NCBI RefSeq assembly: GCF_003965815.1
Contig: NZ_RXOE01000003.1
Span: 342,941-406,940, forward strand
Source: Variovorax gossypii
GTDB lineage: Bacteria > Pseudomonadota > Gammaproteobacteria > Burkholderiales > Burkholderiaceae_C
Direction of reading: 5' to 3'
DNA length: 64,000 bases
Shown here: positions 50,345 through 58,810 of the stretch, in pieces
Layout of the letters: each line of letters begins with the position of its first letter
Numbering within the stretch: the first letter of the stretch is position 1
Notes under the pieces: model-generated
Database searches by the model: none
What the model was told of the DNA's origin: nothing
Seen by the model: the letters and a program-made list of their open reading frames with translations, nothing else
Translations under genes and position numbers: made by a program

Positions 50345-51700
50345 ATGCCGTTCGACACCGTCCTCATCGCCAACCGCGGGGAGATCGCGCTGCGCATACA
50401 GCGCGCCTGCCGTGGCCTCGGCCTGCGCACCGTGGTCGTGCACTCGGAGGCCGACCGCGACGCGATGTACGTCGCGCAGGCCGACCAGGCGCTGTGCATC
50501 GGCCCCCCGGCGCCAGGCCTGAGCTACCTCGACCAGTCCGCCATCCTGTTCGCGGCAGAGGTGAGCGGCGCGCAGGCGATCCATCCCGGCTACGGCTTCC
50601 TTTCGGAGAACGCGGGCTTCGCGCAGCGCTGCGAGGAAGCCGGCCTCGTCTTCATCGGCCCCAGCGCCGCCTGCATCCGCACCATGGGCGACAAGGTTTC
50701 GGCCAAGCGCGCGATGCGCAAGGCCGGCGTGCCCTGCGTGCCCGGCCCCGACGAGGCGCTGCCGGACGATGCCGCCGCTGTGCAGGCGCTGGCACGCGAG
50801 ATCGGCTACCCCGTCATCGTCAAGGCCGCGGGCGGCGGCGGCGGTCGCGGCATGCGCGTGGTGCACGAAGAGTCCGCGCTGCTCGACGCAATGGCCCTCA
50901 CCCGCGAGGAAGCGCGCCAGGCCTTCGGCAACCCCGAGGTCTACATCGAGAAGTTCCTGCTGCACCCGCGCCATGTCGAGATCCAGGTGCTGGCCGACAG
51001 CCACGGCAACGCCGTATGGCTGGGCAGCCGCGACTGCTCGCTGCAGCGGCGCCACCAGAAGGTGATCGAGGAAGCGCCCGCGCCCGGCATCGACGAGGCG
51101 CTGCTGGCCGAAGTGGGCGAGCGCTGCGCGGCCGCGTGCAGGCAGAGCGGCTACTGCGGCGTCGGCACCTTCGAGTTTCTCTACGAGAAGGGCGCCTTCT
51201 ACTTCATCGAGATGAACACGCGCCTGCAGGTGGAGCACCCCGTGACCGAAATGACCGCCGGCATCGACATCGTGCAGCAGCAACTGCGCATGGCGCGCGG
51301 CGAGCGCCTGTCGATCGCGCAGGCCGACGTGCGCTGCCAGGGCCATGCCATCGAGTGCCGCATCAATGCCGAGAACCCCGATACCTTCGCGCCCGCGCCG
51401 GGCCGCATCACCGGCTGGCAGGTGCCCGGCGGATTCGGCGTGCGCGTCGACTCGCATGCGGGCGCGGGCTACCGCGTGCCGCCGTACTACGACTCGATGA
51501 TCGCCAAGCTCATCGTGCATGGCGCGAGCCGCGCCGACGCGCTGGACCGTATGCGCCTCGCGCTGGCCGAGACGCGCGTGGAGGGCATCGCCACCAACGT
51601 GCCGCTGCATCGCGAGCTGCTGCGCGACGAGGGCTTCGCCGCCGGCGGCGTCGACATCCATCATCTCGAACGCTGGCTGCAGCAAAGGAGCGCGGCGTGA
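50345..51700 (+). CDS. Biotin carboxylase (AccC-like)
   Basis: 451 residues with the three-part biotin carboxylase fold. [20 protein letters not shown] at the start, ATP-grasp loop [13 protein letters not shown], and [15 protein letters not shown] with the catalytic Glu/Arg. It carboxylates the carrier's biotin with ATP and bicarbonate. It is probably not the housekeeping AccC, since it is locked between a carrier gene and pxpBC. Its TGA overlaps the GTG of pxpB. Confidence 0.9.
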   Translation: MPFDTVLIANRGEIALRIQRACRGLGLRTVVVHSEADRDAMYVAQADQALCIGPPAPGLSYLDQSAILFAAEVSGAQAIHPGYGFLSENAGFAQRCEEAGLVFIGPSAACIRTMGDKVSAKRAMRKAGVPCVPGPDEALPDDAAAVQALAREIGYPVIVKAAGGGGGRGMRVVHEESALLDAMALTREEARQAFGNPEVYIEKFLLHPRHVEIQVLADSHGNAVWLGSRDCSLQRRHQKVIEEAPAPGIDEALLAEVGERCAAACRQSGYCGVGTFEFLYEKGAFYFIEMNTRLQVEHPVTEMTAGIDIVQQQLRMARGERLSIAQADVRCQGHAIECRINAENPDTFAPAPGRITGWQVPGGFGVRVDSHAGAGYRVPPYYDSMIAKLIVHGASRADALDRMRLALAETRVEGIATNVPLHRELLRDEGFAAGGVDIHHLERWLQQRSAA

Positions 51701-52353
51701 GCACGGCACCATCCATCAGCCTCCTGGGCACCACCGCGCTGCTGTTCGAGGCGCCCGGCGGCATGAACCTGCCCTCTCAGCAGCGCATCTGGGCCCTGGC
51801 GCACGAGGCCGAGAGCTGGCCCGAGGTGCGCGAGGCCGTGCCGGGCATGAACAACCTGATGCTCACCTTCAGCCGGGCGCCGCGCCACCTCGATGCGCTG
51901 CGCGCACGCCTGTGCGAGGCCTGGGACGCGGCCACCGCCATGCGGCGCGAAGGCCGCATCGTCGAGCTGCCGGTGGTCTACGGCGGCGAGGGAGGCCCGC
52001 ACATGGCCGACGTGATGGCGCACACGGGCCTGGGCATCGAGGCCATCGTGGAGCTGCACAGCGCGCCGCTCTATCCGGTGTATGCCCTCGGCAGCCATCC
52101 CGGCTACTGCTACCTGGGCGGCATGGACCCGCGCATCGCCACGCCCCGTCGCAAGACGCCGGTGCTGAGCATCCCGGGCGGCGCGGTGTCGATCGGCGGC
52201 GCGCAGACGGGCGTGTCGGCATCGGCCGGCCCGAGCGGCTGGAACACCATCGGCAGCACCTCGATGGCGTTCTTCGATCCCGCGAAGGATCCGCCCGCGA
52301 CGCTGCAGCCCGGCGACATGATCCGCTTCCGCGTGGAGGGCATCGTCCGATGA
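51697..52353 (+). CDS. pxpB: PxpB/KipI-like subunit (carboxyltransferase-type)
   Basis: 218 residues. Family marks are [36 protein letters not shown] and [27 protein letters not shown]. KipI/PxpB with KipA/PxpC forms ATP-dependent 5-oxoprolinase, and the same pair forms the carboxyltransferase part of urea carboxylase. GTG 51697 overlaps the accC-like stop; AAAGGAG lies at 51684-51690. Confidence 0.87.
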   Translation: MSTAPSISLLGTTALLFEAPGGMNLPSQQRIWALAHEAESWPEVREAVPGMNNLMLTFSRAPRHLDALRARLCEAWDAATAMRREGRIVELPVVYGGEGGPHMADVMAHTGLGIEAIVELHSAPLYPVYALGSHPGYCYLGGMDPRIATPRRKTPVLSIPGGAVSIGGAQTGVSASAGPSGWNTIGSTSMAFFDPAKDPPATLQPGDMIRFRVEGIVR

Positions 52354-53339
52354 TCGAGATCCTTTCCTCCGCCGCGCTCGCGACCGTGCAGGACCTGGGC
52401 CGCACCGGCAGCCTGCGCTGGGGCGTGGGCACCTCGGGCGCCATGGACAACCTCGCGCTGGCCGCCGGCAACCTGCTGCTGGGCAACGAGCTCGGCGCCG
52501 CGGCCGTCGAGATACCGGTGTTTCCGTTCAAGGTGCTCTTCGACGAGGACTGCGCCTTCGCGCTCACCGGCGCCGACTGCGCCGCCCGCCTGGACGACCA
52601 GCCCCTGCTGCCCTGGTGGGTGCACCAGGCGCGCGCCGGCCAGGTGCTCACGCTGGGACTGCCGCAAGGCGGCGCGCAGCGCGGCAGCCGCGCGGTGCTG
52701 TGCGTGGCCGGCGGCATCGACGTGCCCGAAGTGCTGGGTTCGCGCAGCACGCAGCTGCGCGGCGCATTCGGCGGCCACGAGGGGCGCGCGCTGCGCCGGG
52801 GCGACCTGCTGCGCGCGGCCGGCGCGGCCAGCGCCTGCCGCACCGGCTTCGGCCTGGTGCCGCCCGCGCTCGCACTGCCGCTGGAGCGCGACGGCGCGAT
52901 GGCCGTGCGCGTGCTGCCGGCGGCCGAGTACGCGGCTTTCGAGCCGTCCTCCCGCGAGGCCTTCTGGGCCGGCGAATGGAAGATCACGCCGCACAGCGAC
53001 CGTTACGGCTACCGGCTCGAAGGCGAGGCGCTGCGGCCGATCGCGCCGATGGAGCTGCGCTCGCACGGCATCGTGCCGGGCGTGATCCAGGTGCCGCACA
53101 ACGGGCAGCCCATCATCCAGATGCGCGACGCCCAGCCTTCGGGCGGCTACCCCAAGTTCGGCACCGTGATCGAGGCCGACATGTGGCGCCTCGGCCAGGC
53201 GCCCATCGGCAGCCGCATCCGCTTCATCGAGACCACCTGGGACGAGGCGCTGGATGCCCTCGACGAGGTGCGCGCCTGGCTCGACAAGGTCGCGCGCATG
53301 GTGGAACTGCATCGCGGCGCGCCCGCCGCCAGGAACTGA
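52350..53339 (+). CDS. pxpC: PxpC/KipA-like subunit (biotin-dependent carboxyltransferase family)
   Basis: 329 residues. Starts [33 protein letters not shown], and continues with CVAGGIDVPEVLGSRSTQLRGAFGG and MELRSHGIVPGVIQVPHNGQPIIQMRDAQPSGGYPKFG, all typical of KipA. In urea carboxylase this domain carries the carboxyl group to the amide. The ATG overlaps the pxpB TGA (ATGA), giving equal translation of the pair. Confidence 0.88.
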   Translation: MIEILSSAALATVQDLGRTGSLRWGVGTSGAMDNLALAAGNLLLGNELGAAAVEIPVFPFKVLFDEDCAFALTGADCAARLDDQPLLPWWVHQARAGQVLTLGLPQGGAQRGSRAVLCVAGGIDVPEVLGSRSTQLRGAFGGHEGRALRRGDLLRAAGAASACRTGFGLVPPALALPLERDGAMAVRVLPAAEYAAFEPSSREAFWAGEWKITPHSDRYGYRLEGEALRPIAPMELRSHGIVPGVIQVPHNGQPIIQMRDAQPSGGYPKFGTVIEADMWRLGQAPIGSRIRFIETTWDEALDALDEVRAWLDKVARMVELHRGAPAARN

Positions 53340-53344
53340 ACGGC

Positions 53345-53728
53345 ATGCAGGACGTTTCCCGACTCGCCGCCTGGCTGGCAGGCACCGACATCGGCCTTCT
53401 CGAGCTGCGCACGCCCGAGGGCACGCTGCGCCTCGGGCGCCGGGGCGACGACGTCGTCGAGTTGCCGCAGGACGAGGAAGAGATCGAGCCCGTGCCGGTC
53501 AAGGCCCCCTCGCTCGGCGTCTTCCTGCACGGCCACCCGCTCGCGACCGCGCCGCTGGCGCGCATCGGCGCTCGCGTGGAGGCCGGCCAGACCGTCGGCC
53601 TGCTGAAGATCGGCCCGCTGCTGCTGCCGGTGGCCGCGCCGCAGGCAGGCATCGTCGATGGCGTCCATGTGGCCGATGGCGCAGCCGTCGGCTACGGCAC
53701 GCCGCTGCTCGACCTGCACCCGCTCTGA
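53345..53728 (+). CDS. Second biotinyl/lipoyl-domain carrier with non-canonical biotin site
   Basis: 127 residues. The C-terminal half has a biotinyl-type hammerhead (VKAPSLGVFLHGHP ... RIGARVEAGQTVGLLKIGPLLLPV). The usual EAMKM is replaced by GLLKIG (Lys88), so a lysine is present at the turn but the Met neighbours are lost; biotinylation is uncertain. The N-terminal region resembles that of the first carrier (SRLAAWLAGTDIGLLELRTPEG). It lies between pxpC and pxpA. Confidence 0.68.
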   Translation: MQDVSRLAAWLAGTDIGLLELRTPEGTLRLGRRGDDVVELPQDEEEIEPVPVKAPSLGVFLHGHPLATAPLARIGARVEAGQTVGLLKIGPLLLPVAAPQAGIVDGVHVADGAAVGYGTPLLDLHPL

Positions 53729-53750
53729 CGAACAAGAGAAGGACACCCCG

Positions 53751-54518
53751 ATGGACATCGACCTGAACGCAGACCTCGGCGAAGGCTTCGGCCCCTGGCG
53801 CATGGGCGAGGACGAAGCGCTGCTCGACATCGTCTCCTCCGCCAACGTGGCCTGCGGCTTCCATGCCGGCGACCCGGTCATCATGGACCGCACGGTGCGC
53901 ATGGCGCGCCAGCGCGGCGTGGACGTGGGCGCGCACGTGGGCTTTCCGGACCTGATGGGCTTCGGCCGCCGGCAGATGCAGATCGAGACGAAGGAGCTGG
54001 TGGCCTGCGTGCTCTACCAGCTCGCCGCGCTCGACGGCATGGCCCGCACGGCAGGCCACCGCATGACGCACATGAGCTTCCACGGCGCGCTCGGCAACAT
54101 GGCGGCCGCCGATGCCGCGCTGGCCGAGCCGCTGGTGCGCGCGGTGGCCGACTTCGATCCCTCGCTCACCGTCAGCACCTCCGCCAGCCGCGCCATCGAG
54201 GACGCGGCCGGGCGCTGCGGCCTGCGCGTGCGCAGGACCTTCCTGGCCGACCGGGCCTGCGGCGACGACGGCCTGCTGGTGCCGCGCAAGCTGCCCGGCG
54301 CCGTGATCCACGAGCGCGAGGCGGTGCTGGCGCGGGTGCGCCAGCTGCTGGAGGACGGCACCGTCACCAGCGTCACCGGCAAGAAGATTCCGATGCGCGT
54401 GCATTCGATCCTGCTGCACGGCGACACGCCCGGCGCCGTCGAGCTGGCGCGCGTCGTGCGCGGCGTCGTCGAGCAGGCCGGGCGCGTGGTACCCATCTCC
54501 AGGCAGGCGAACGACTGA
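53751..54518 (+). CDS. pxpA: PxpA/YcsF-like (LamB/YcsF family) subunit
   Basis: 255 residues. IDLNADLGEGFGPW at the N-terminus, ANVACGFHAGDP and GVDVGAHVGFPDLMGFGRR are family hallmarks. In PxpABC this subunit opens the 5-oxoproline ring activated by PxpBC, giving glutamate. Conserved acidic and His residues suit metal or phosphate handling. ATG 53751 has an AAGGA site. Last gene of the carboxylase-like operon. Confidence 0.88.
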   Translation: MDIDLNADLGEGFGPWRMGEDEALLDIVSSANVACGFHAGDPVIMDRTVRMARQRGVDVGAHVGFPDLMGFGRRQMQIETKELVACVLYQLAALDGMARTAGHRMTHMSFHGALGNMAAADAALAEPLVRAVADFDPSLTVSTSASRAIEDAAGRCGLRVRRTFLADRACGDDGLLVPRKLPGAVIHEREAVLARVRQLLEDGTVTSVTGKKIPMRVHSILLHGDTPGAVELARVVRGVVEQAGRVVPISRQAND

Positions 54519-54589
54519 CCGGCCGCTTCGATGCATCGGGGCACGAACATGGTGCTTACCCTTAGTCATATGCACGGATCGCGGGCGAC

Positions 54590-54654
54590 ATAAGGGGGGC
54601 TTATCGCTCCACAGCCAATCCGTCTTGGCGCAGCGCACAGGCGCTGGCTACAGT
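54590..54654 (+). promoter_or_regulatory. Nac-type composite promoter of the SDR/ABC transporter operon
   Basis: ATAAG-N5-CTTAT (54590-54604, fits ATA-N9-TAT), 16 bp, then CGTCTTGGC, with -35 TTGGCG (54626-54631), a 17-bp spacer and -10 TACAGT (54649-54654). The stretch CACAGCCAA is also shared with the promoter at 49779, at the same offset. Confidence 0.75.
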
Positions 54655-54696
54655 GAATTCCAGGCAGCCATCTGCCACCCGACGAAAGAACAGAAC

Positions 54697-55449
54697 ATGC
54701 CGTTTTCCGACTACAAGACCGCACTGGTGACCGGAGCCTCCTCGGGCATCGGCGCAGCCGTCGTCGAGCGCCTGAGCAAGGAGGGCCTGAAGGTCCACGC
54801 GCTCGCTCGCAGCGCCGACAAGCTGGCCGACCTCGCCGCGCGCACCGGCTGCATTCCGCACGCCATCGACGTGAGCGACATCGCGGGCATCACCGCGCTC
54901 GCGAAGGAAGTCGAGTTCGACGTGCTGGTCAACAACGCCGGCGTGGACCGGCCCGGTTCCATCCTCAAGGCCGACGCCGAAGGCATCGACCTGCTGGTGG
55001 ACGTGAACCTGCGCGCGGTGCTGCACCTGTGCCGGCTCGTGGTGCCCGGCATGGCGGCGCGCGACCGCGGCCACGTGGTCAACATCAGCTCCATCGCGGG
55101 CGCCTACAACTTCGGCGGCAACAGCACCTATCACGCCACCAAGGCGGCGGTGAGCATGCTCTCGCGCCAGCTTCGCATCGACTGCTTCGGCAAGCGCGTG
55201 CGCGTCACCGAGATCTGCCCGGGCCGCGTGGCCACCGACATCTTCGCGCACGTGCACGGCGACTCCGAGGACACCTACAAGCGCTTCGTCGAGGGCTTCG
55301 AGCTGCCGCAGGCGGAAGACATCGCGAACGCCATCGCCTTCGCGATCTCGGCGCCCATCGCGGTGAACGTGGGCCACATGGAGATCACGCCCACGCTGCA
55401 GGTGCCCGGCGGCCTCTCGACCACCCGGCCCGAAACGCCACGGGCCTGA
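54697..55449 (+). CDS. Short-chain dehydrogenase/reductase heading an ABC transporter operon
   Basis: 250 residues. [10 protein letters not shown] at about 11-20, NNAG at about 83, catalytic YHATKAAVS with SSIAGAYNF before it. The region ALARSADKL after strand 2 suggests NADPH. It lies 46 bp before the transporter genes and under a Nac-type promoter, so it probably acts on the compound imported. Similar SDRs act on serine and 3-hydroxy acids (YdfG type), but the substrate is not known. Confidence 0.85.
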   Translation: MPFSDYKTALVTGASSGIGAAVVERLSKEGLKVHALARSADKLADLAARTGCIPHAIDVSDIAGITALAKEVEFDVLVNNAGVDRPGSILKADAEGIDLLVDVNLRAVLHLCRLVVPGMAARDRGHVVNISSIAGAYNFGGNSTYHATKAAVSMLSRQLRIDCFGKRVRVTEICPGRVATDIFAHVHGDSEDTYKRFVEGFELPQAEDIANAIAFAISAPIAVNVGHMEITPTLQVPGGLSTTRPETPRA

Positions 55450-55494
55450 GCGGCACGAACGCATCCGATCCAGGCAAGGCAAAGGAACCGGCGC

Positions 55495-56196
55495 ATGAAA
55501 GACTTCGACCTGCTTGCCATCCTGCTGAAGCCGGAGTTCGGCGACATGCTGCTGCATGGCCTGCTGGAAACGCTGAGGATCGCGGCCGGTTCCTGGCTGC
55601 TCGCCATGACCATGGCCATCGTGCTGCTGGTGGTGCGGCTCACGCCGAGCCGCATCGCCGAGCGCGTGGTGGCCGGCTACATCTCCTACCACCGCAACGT
55701 GCCGACGCTGGTGCAGCTCATGTTCTGGTACTTCGGCATCTTCAGCCTGCTGCCCGACGCGCTGCAGGGCTGGCTGTCGGCCAACAACGCAGAGAGGCTG
55801 CTGTCCATCGTCGCGCTGGGCCTGTGCCAGGCCGCCTACTTCAGCGAGGACATGCGCTCGGGCCTGCGCGCAATCCCGGCCGGGCAGGCCGAGGCGGCAC
55901 GCGCGCTCGGCCACGGCTACATCGGCTCCATGCGCCACGTGATGCTGCCGCAGGCCATCCGCAACGCGGTGCCGGCGCTGGTCAACCACAGCGTGTCGCT
56001 CTTCAAGAACAGCAGCCTGGCCATGGCCATCGGCGTGGCCGAGCTGACGCACGCGGTGAAGGAGATCGAGAGCCAGAGCTTCCGCACCTTCGAGGCCTAC
56101 AGCGTGGCCACCGTGCTCTACCTGGTGTGCTCGCTGCTCATCATGGCCGTGGGCGGATGGCTGTCGCGGCGCTACCGCATCGCAGGCGCGAGATAA
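55495..56196 (+). CDS. Polar amino-acid ABC transporter permease (GltJ/HisQ type)
   Basis: 233 residues, about five membrane helices. The EAA loop is [28 protein letters not shown]. The family transports polar amino acids and related compounds. Works with the next permease, ATPase and binding protein. Start 55495 gives the usual N-terminal helix. Confidence 0.88.
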   Translation: MKDFDLLAILLKPEFGDMLLHGLLETLRIAAGSWLLAMTMAIVLLVVRLTPSRIAERVVAGYISYHRNVPTLVQLMFWYFGIFSLLPDALQGWLSANNAERLLSIVALGLCQAAYFSEDMRSGLRAIPAGQAEAARALGHGYIGSMRHVMLPQAIRNAVPALVNHSVSLFKNSSLAMAIGVAELTHAVKEIESQSFRTFEAYSVATVLYLVCSLLIMAVGGWLSRRYRIAGAR

Positions 56197-56217
56197 GAAG
56201 AAAGAAGCGGAACCACG

Positions 56218-56982
56218 ATGTACAGCGTCTACGAAATCCTCCGCGACAACTGGCTGCTGCTGCTGGTCGGCCAGTACCCCAACGGCCCGCTCGGCGGCAT
56301 CGTCGCCACGCTGATCCTCTCGGTGCTGGGCATCGTGCTGGCCTTTCCGCTGTCGGTGCTGCTCGCGCTGGCGCGGCTGTCGCCCTGGCGCGTGCTGCGC
56401 TGGCCCGCCACCGTGCTGGTGTACGTGGTGCGCGGCGTGCCGCTGCTGATGGTGATCCTGTGGGTCTACTTCCTGGTGCCGCTGCTCATCGGGCGCGACG
56501 TGTCGGGCTTCACCACCATGCTGTGCACGCTGGTGATCTACGAGGGCGCCTATCTCTCGGAGGTGGTGCGCGCGGGCATCCAGGCCCTGCCCAAGGGACA
56601 GACCGAGGCGGCGCGCGCGCTGGGCCACAGCCACCTGGGCACCATGTGGTTCGTGATCCTGCCGCAGGCGCTCTACAACATGCTGCCCAGCATGCTGAGC
56701 CAGTTCATCTCCACCATCAAGGAGACCACGCTGGGCTACGTGATCAACGTGCAGGAACTCACCTTCGCGGCCAACCAGATCAACAACCAGCTGCTGACCA
56801 AGCCCTTCCAGGTGTTCTTCATCCTGGCGATGACCTACTACGTGGTCTGCTTCAGCCTGACGCAGCTCACGCAATGGCTCGAGCGGCGCATCGCGCACAA
56901 GCGGCTCGGTGCCGCGCAGGCGCAAGCCTCGGCCGCGGACGGCACGCCGCTTCCTTCGCCGATGGCGGCGCCCCAGCCATGA
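56218..56982 (+). CDS. Polar amino-acid ABC transporter permease (GltK/HisM type)
   Basis: 254 residues with a permease domain of five to six helices. The EAA loop is [28 protein letters not shown]. It pairs with the preceding permease. The C-terminal tail is Ala/Pro-rich. Lies 21 bp after the first permease. Confidence 0.88.
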   Translation: MYSVYEILRDNWLLLLVGQYPNGPLGGIVATLILSVLGIVLAFPLSVLLALARLSPWRVLRWPATVLVYVVRGVPLLMVILWVYFLVPLLIGRDVSGFTTMLCTLVIYEGAYLSEVVRAGIQALPKGQTEAARALGHSHLGTMWFVILPQALYNMLPSMLSQFISTIKETTLGYVINVQELTFAANQINNQLLTKPFQVFFILAMTYYVVCFSLTQLTQWLERRIAHKRLGAAQAQASAADGTPLPSPMAAPQP

Positions 56983-57026
56983 CCGCGACGCCTGTTCCAC
57001 ACCCATCGCCCGCGAGGGACGACACC

Positions 57027-57761
<735 letters not shown>

Positions 57762-57808
57762 ATCCGTCTTCCCTCGTTCAGTTCCACGCAATCCCCCAGG
57801 AGTCCACC

Positions 57809-58651
57809 ATGTCGAAAAAGACCGTCTTCCGCCTCGCCGCCATCGGCACCTTCCTCGGCACGGCCTCGCTGCTCGCGCACGCCGACCAGTGGAGCGACAT
57901 CAGCCAGCGCAAGGAACTCAAGTGCGGCACCTTCGCCGACGTTCCTCCCTTCGCCGCGCCCGACCCGAAGACGCGCGAAATGGTGGGCCACGACGTCGAC
58001 CTGTGCAACGCGCTGGCCAAGGAGCTGGGCCTCACCGCCAAGGTCACGCCGCTGTCGGTGGAAGCGCGCGTGCCCGAGGTGAAGCTCGGCCGTGTCGACG
58101 TGACCGTGGCCAACCTGGCCTACACCAAGAGCCGCGGCGAGCAGATCCAGTTCAGCGACCCGTACTACGTGGCCAAGGAAATGCTGGCCGTGAAGGCCTC
58201 CGACCCCGGCACCGCCAAGGCCGACTTCAAGGGCAAGCGCCTGAGCTCGACCAAGGGCTCCACTTCCGAGCTGTCGATCAAGATGAACGGCTCCGAGCCG
58301 GTCACCTTCCAGGACACGGGCTCTGCCTTCATGGCCGTGCAGCAGAACAAGTCGGTCGGCATGGTCGCCAACACCATGACCATCACCAAGCTGGTCAACC
58401 AGTCGAAGACCGAAGGCGTGGCGCTGAAGATGATCAAGGAGCCGATGGTGCTGCAGCCCGTGGGCATCGGAATGAAGAAGGACGAGCCCGTGCTGCTGTC
58501 CAAGGTGAACGCCGCCCTCTATGCGCTGGAGAAGTCGGGCGAGCTCGACCGCATCTGGGCCAAGTGGCTGGGCCCGAACACCGAGTACAAGATGGTGCGC
58601 GAGGAGAAGGTCACGCCGCTGGCCGAGCTCAAGTTCGAAATGCTGCCCTGA
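57809..58651 (+). CDS. Amino-acid ABC transporter substrate-binding protein (family 3)
   Basis: 280 residues with a signal peptide (FRLAAIGTFLGTASLLAHA, cleavage near residue 25). LKCGTFADVPPFAAPDPKTREMVGHDVDLCNALAKELG is typical of family 3 binding proteins. In the glutamine-binding motif the ligand Arg region reads GKRLSSTKGSTSE. The ligand is probably an amino acid or a lactam/amide analogue. RBS CAGGAG. Repeat copy C follows. Confidence 0.88.
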   Translation: MSKKTVFRLAAIGTFLGTASLLAHADQWSDISQRKELKCGTFADVPPFAAPDPKTREMVGHDVDLCNALAKELGLTAKVTPLSVEARVPEVKLGRVDVTVANLAYTKSRGEQIQFSDPYYVAKEMLAVKASDPGTAKADFKGKRLSSTKGSTSELSIKMNGSEPVTFQDTGSAFMAVQQNKSVGMVANTMTITKLVNQSKTEGVALKMIKEPMVLQPVGIGMKKDEPVLLSKVNAALYALEKSGELDRIWAKWLGPNTEYKMVREEKVTPLAELKFEMLP

Positions 58652-58713
58652 GTCTCCGGCGCCGCGCACGCAACAAGGCCCGCGAGGTTTGAAACCGCAG
58701 CGGCCAAGGCCAG

Positions 58714-58806
58714 GAACACCGCGGAACCGGCTTTGCCGGGCCGCAGGTGTTGCCCCCTCGGAGAGGGGGTTGGCGAAGCACACGAAGTGAGCGAAGCCTG
58801 GGGGAG
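58714..58806 (+). repeat. Dispersed intergenic repeat, copy C
   Basis: Third copy of the 41596/46639 repeat, same orientation as copy B. It shares ACACCGCGGAACCGG, the CCGGC-TTT-GCCGG hairpin, GCCGCAGGTGT, a C-run/G-run hairpin and GAAGCCTGGGGGAG; the CACGAAGTG block has drifted. It lies between the convergent transporter and lptD-like genes. Confidence 0.83.
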
Positions 58807-58810
58807 CTTC

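Noticed and set aside
54626..54654. Possible sigma54 (-24/-12) promoter, as TTGGC recalls TGGCAC
   Set aside because: No GC at the needed -12 spacing, while a 17-bp-spaced TACAGT -10 fits sigma70 and recurs at the other two promoters; Nac is known to work with sigma70.
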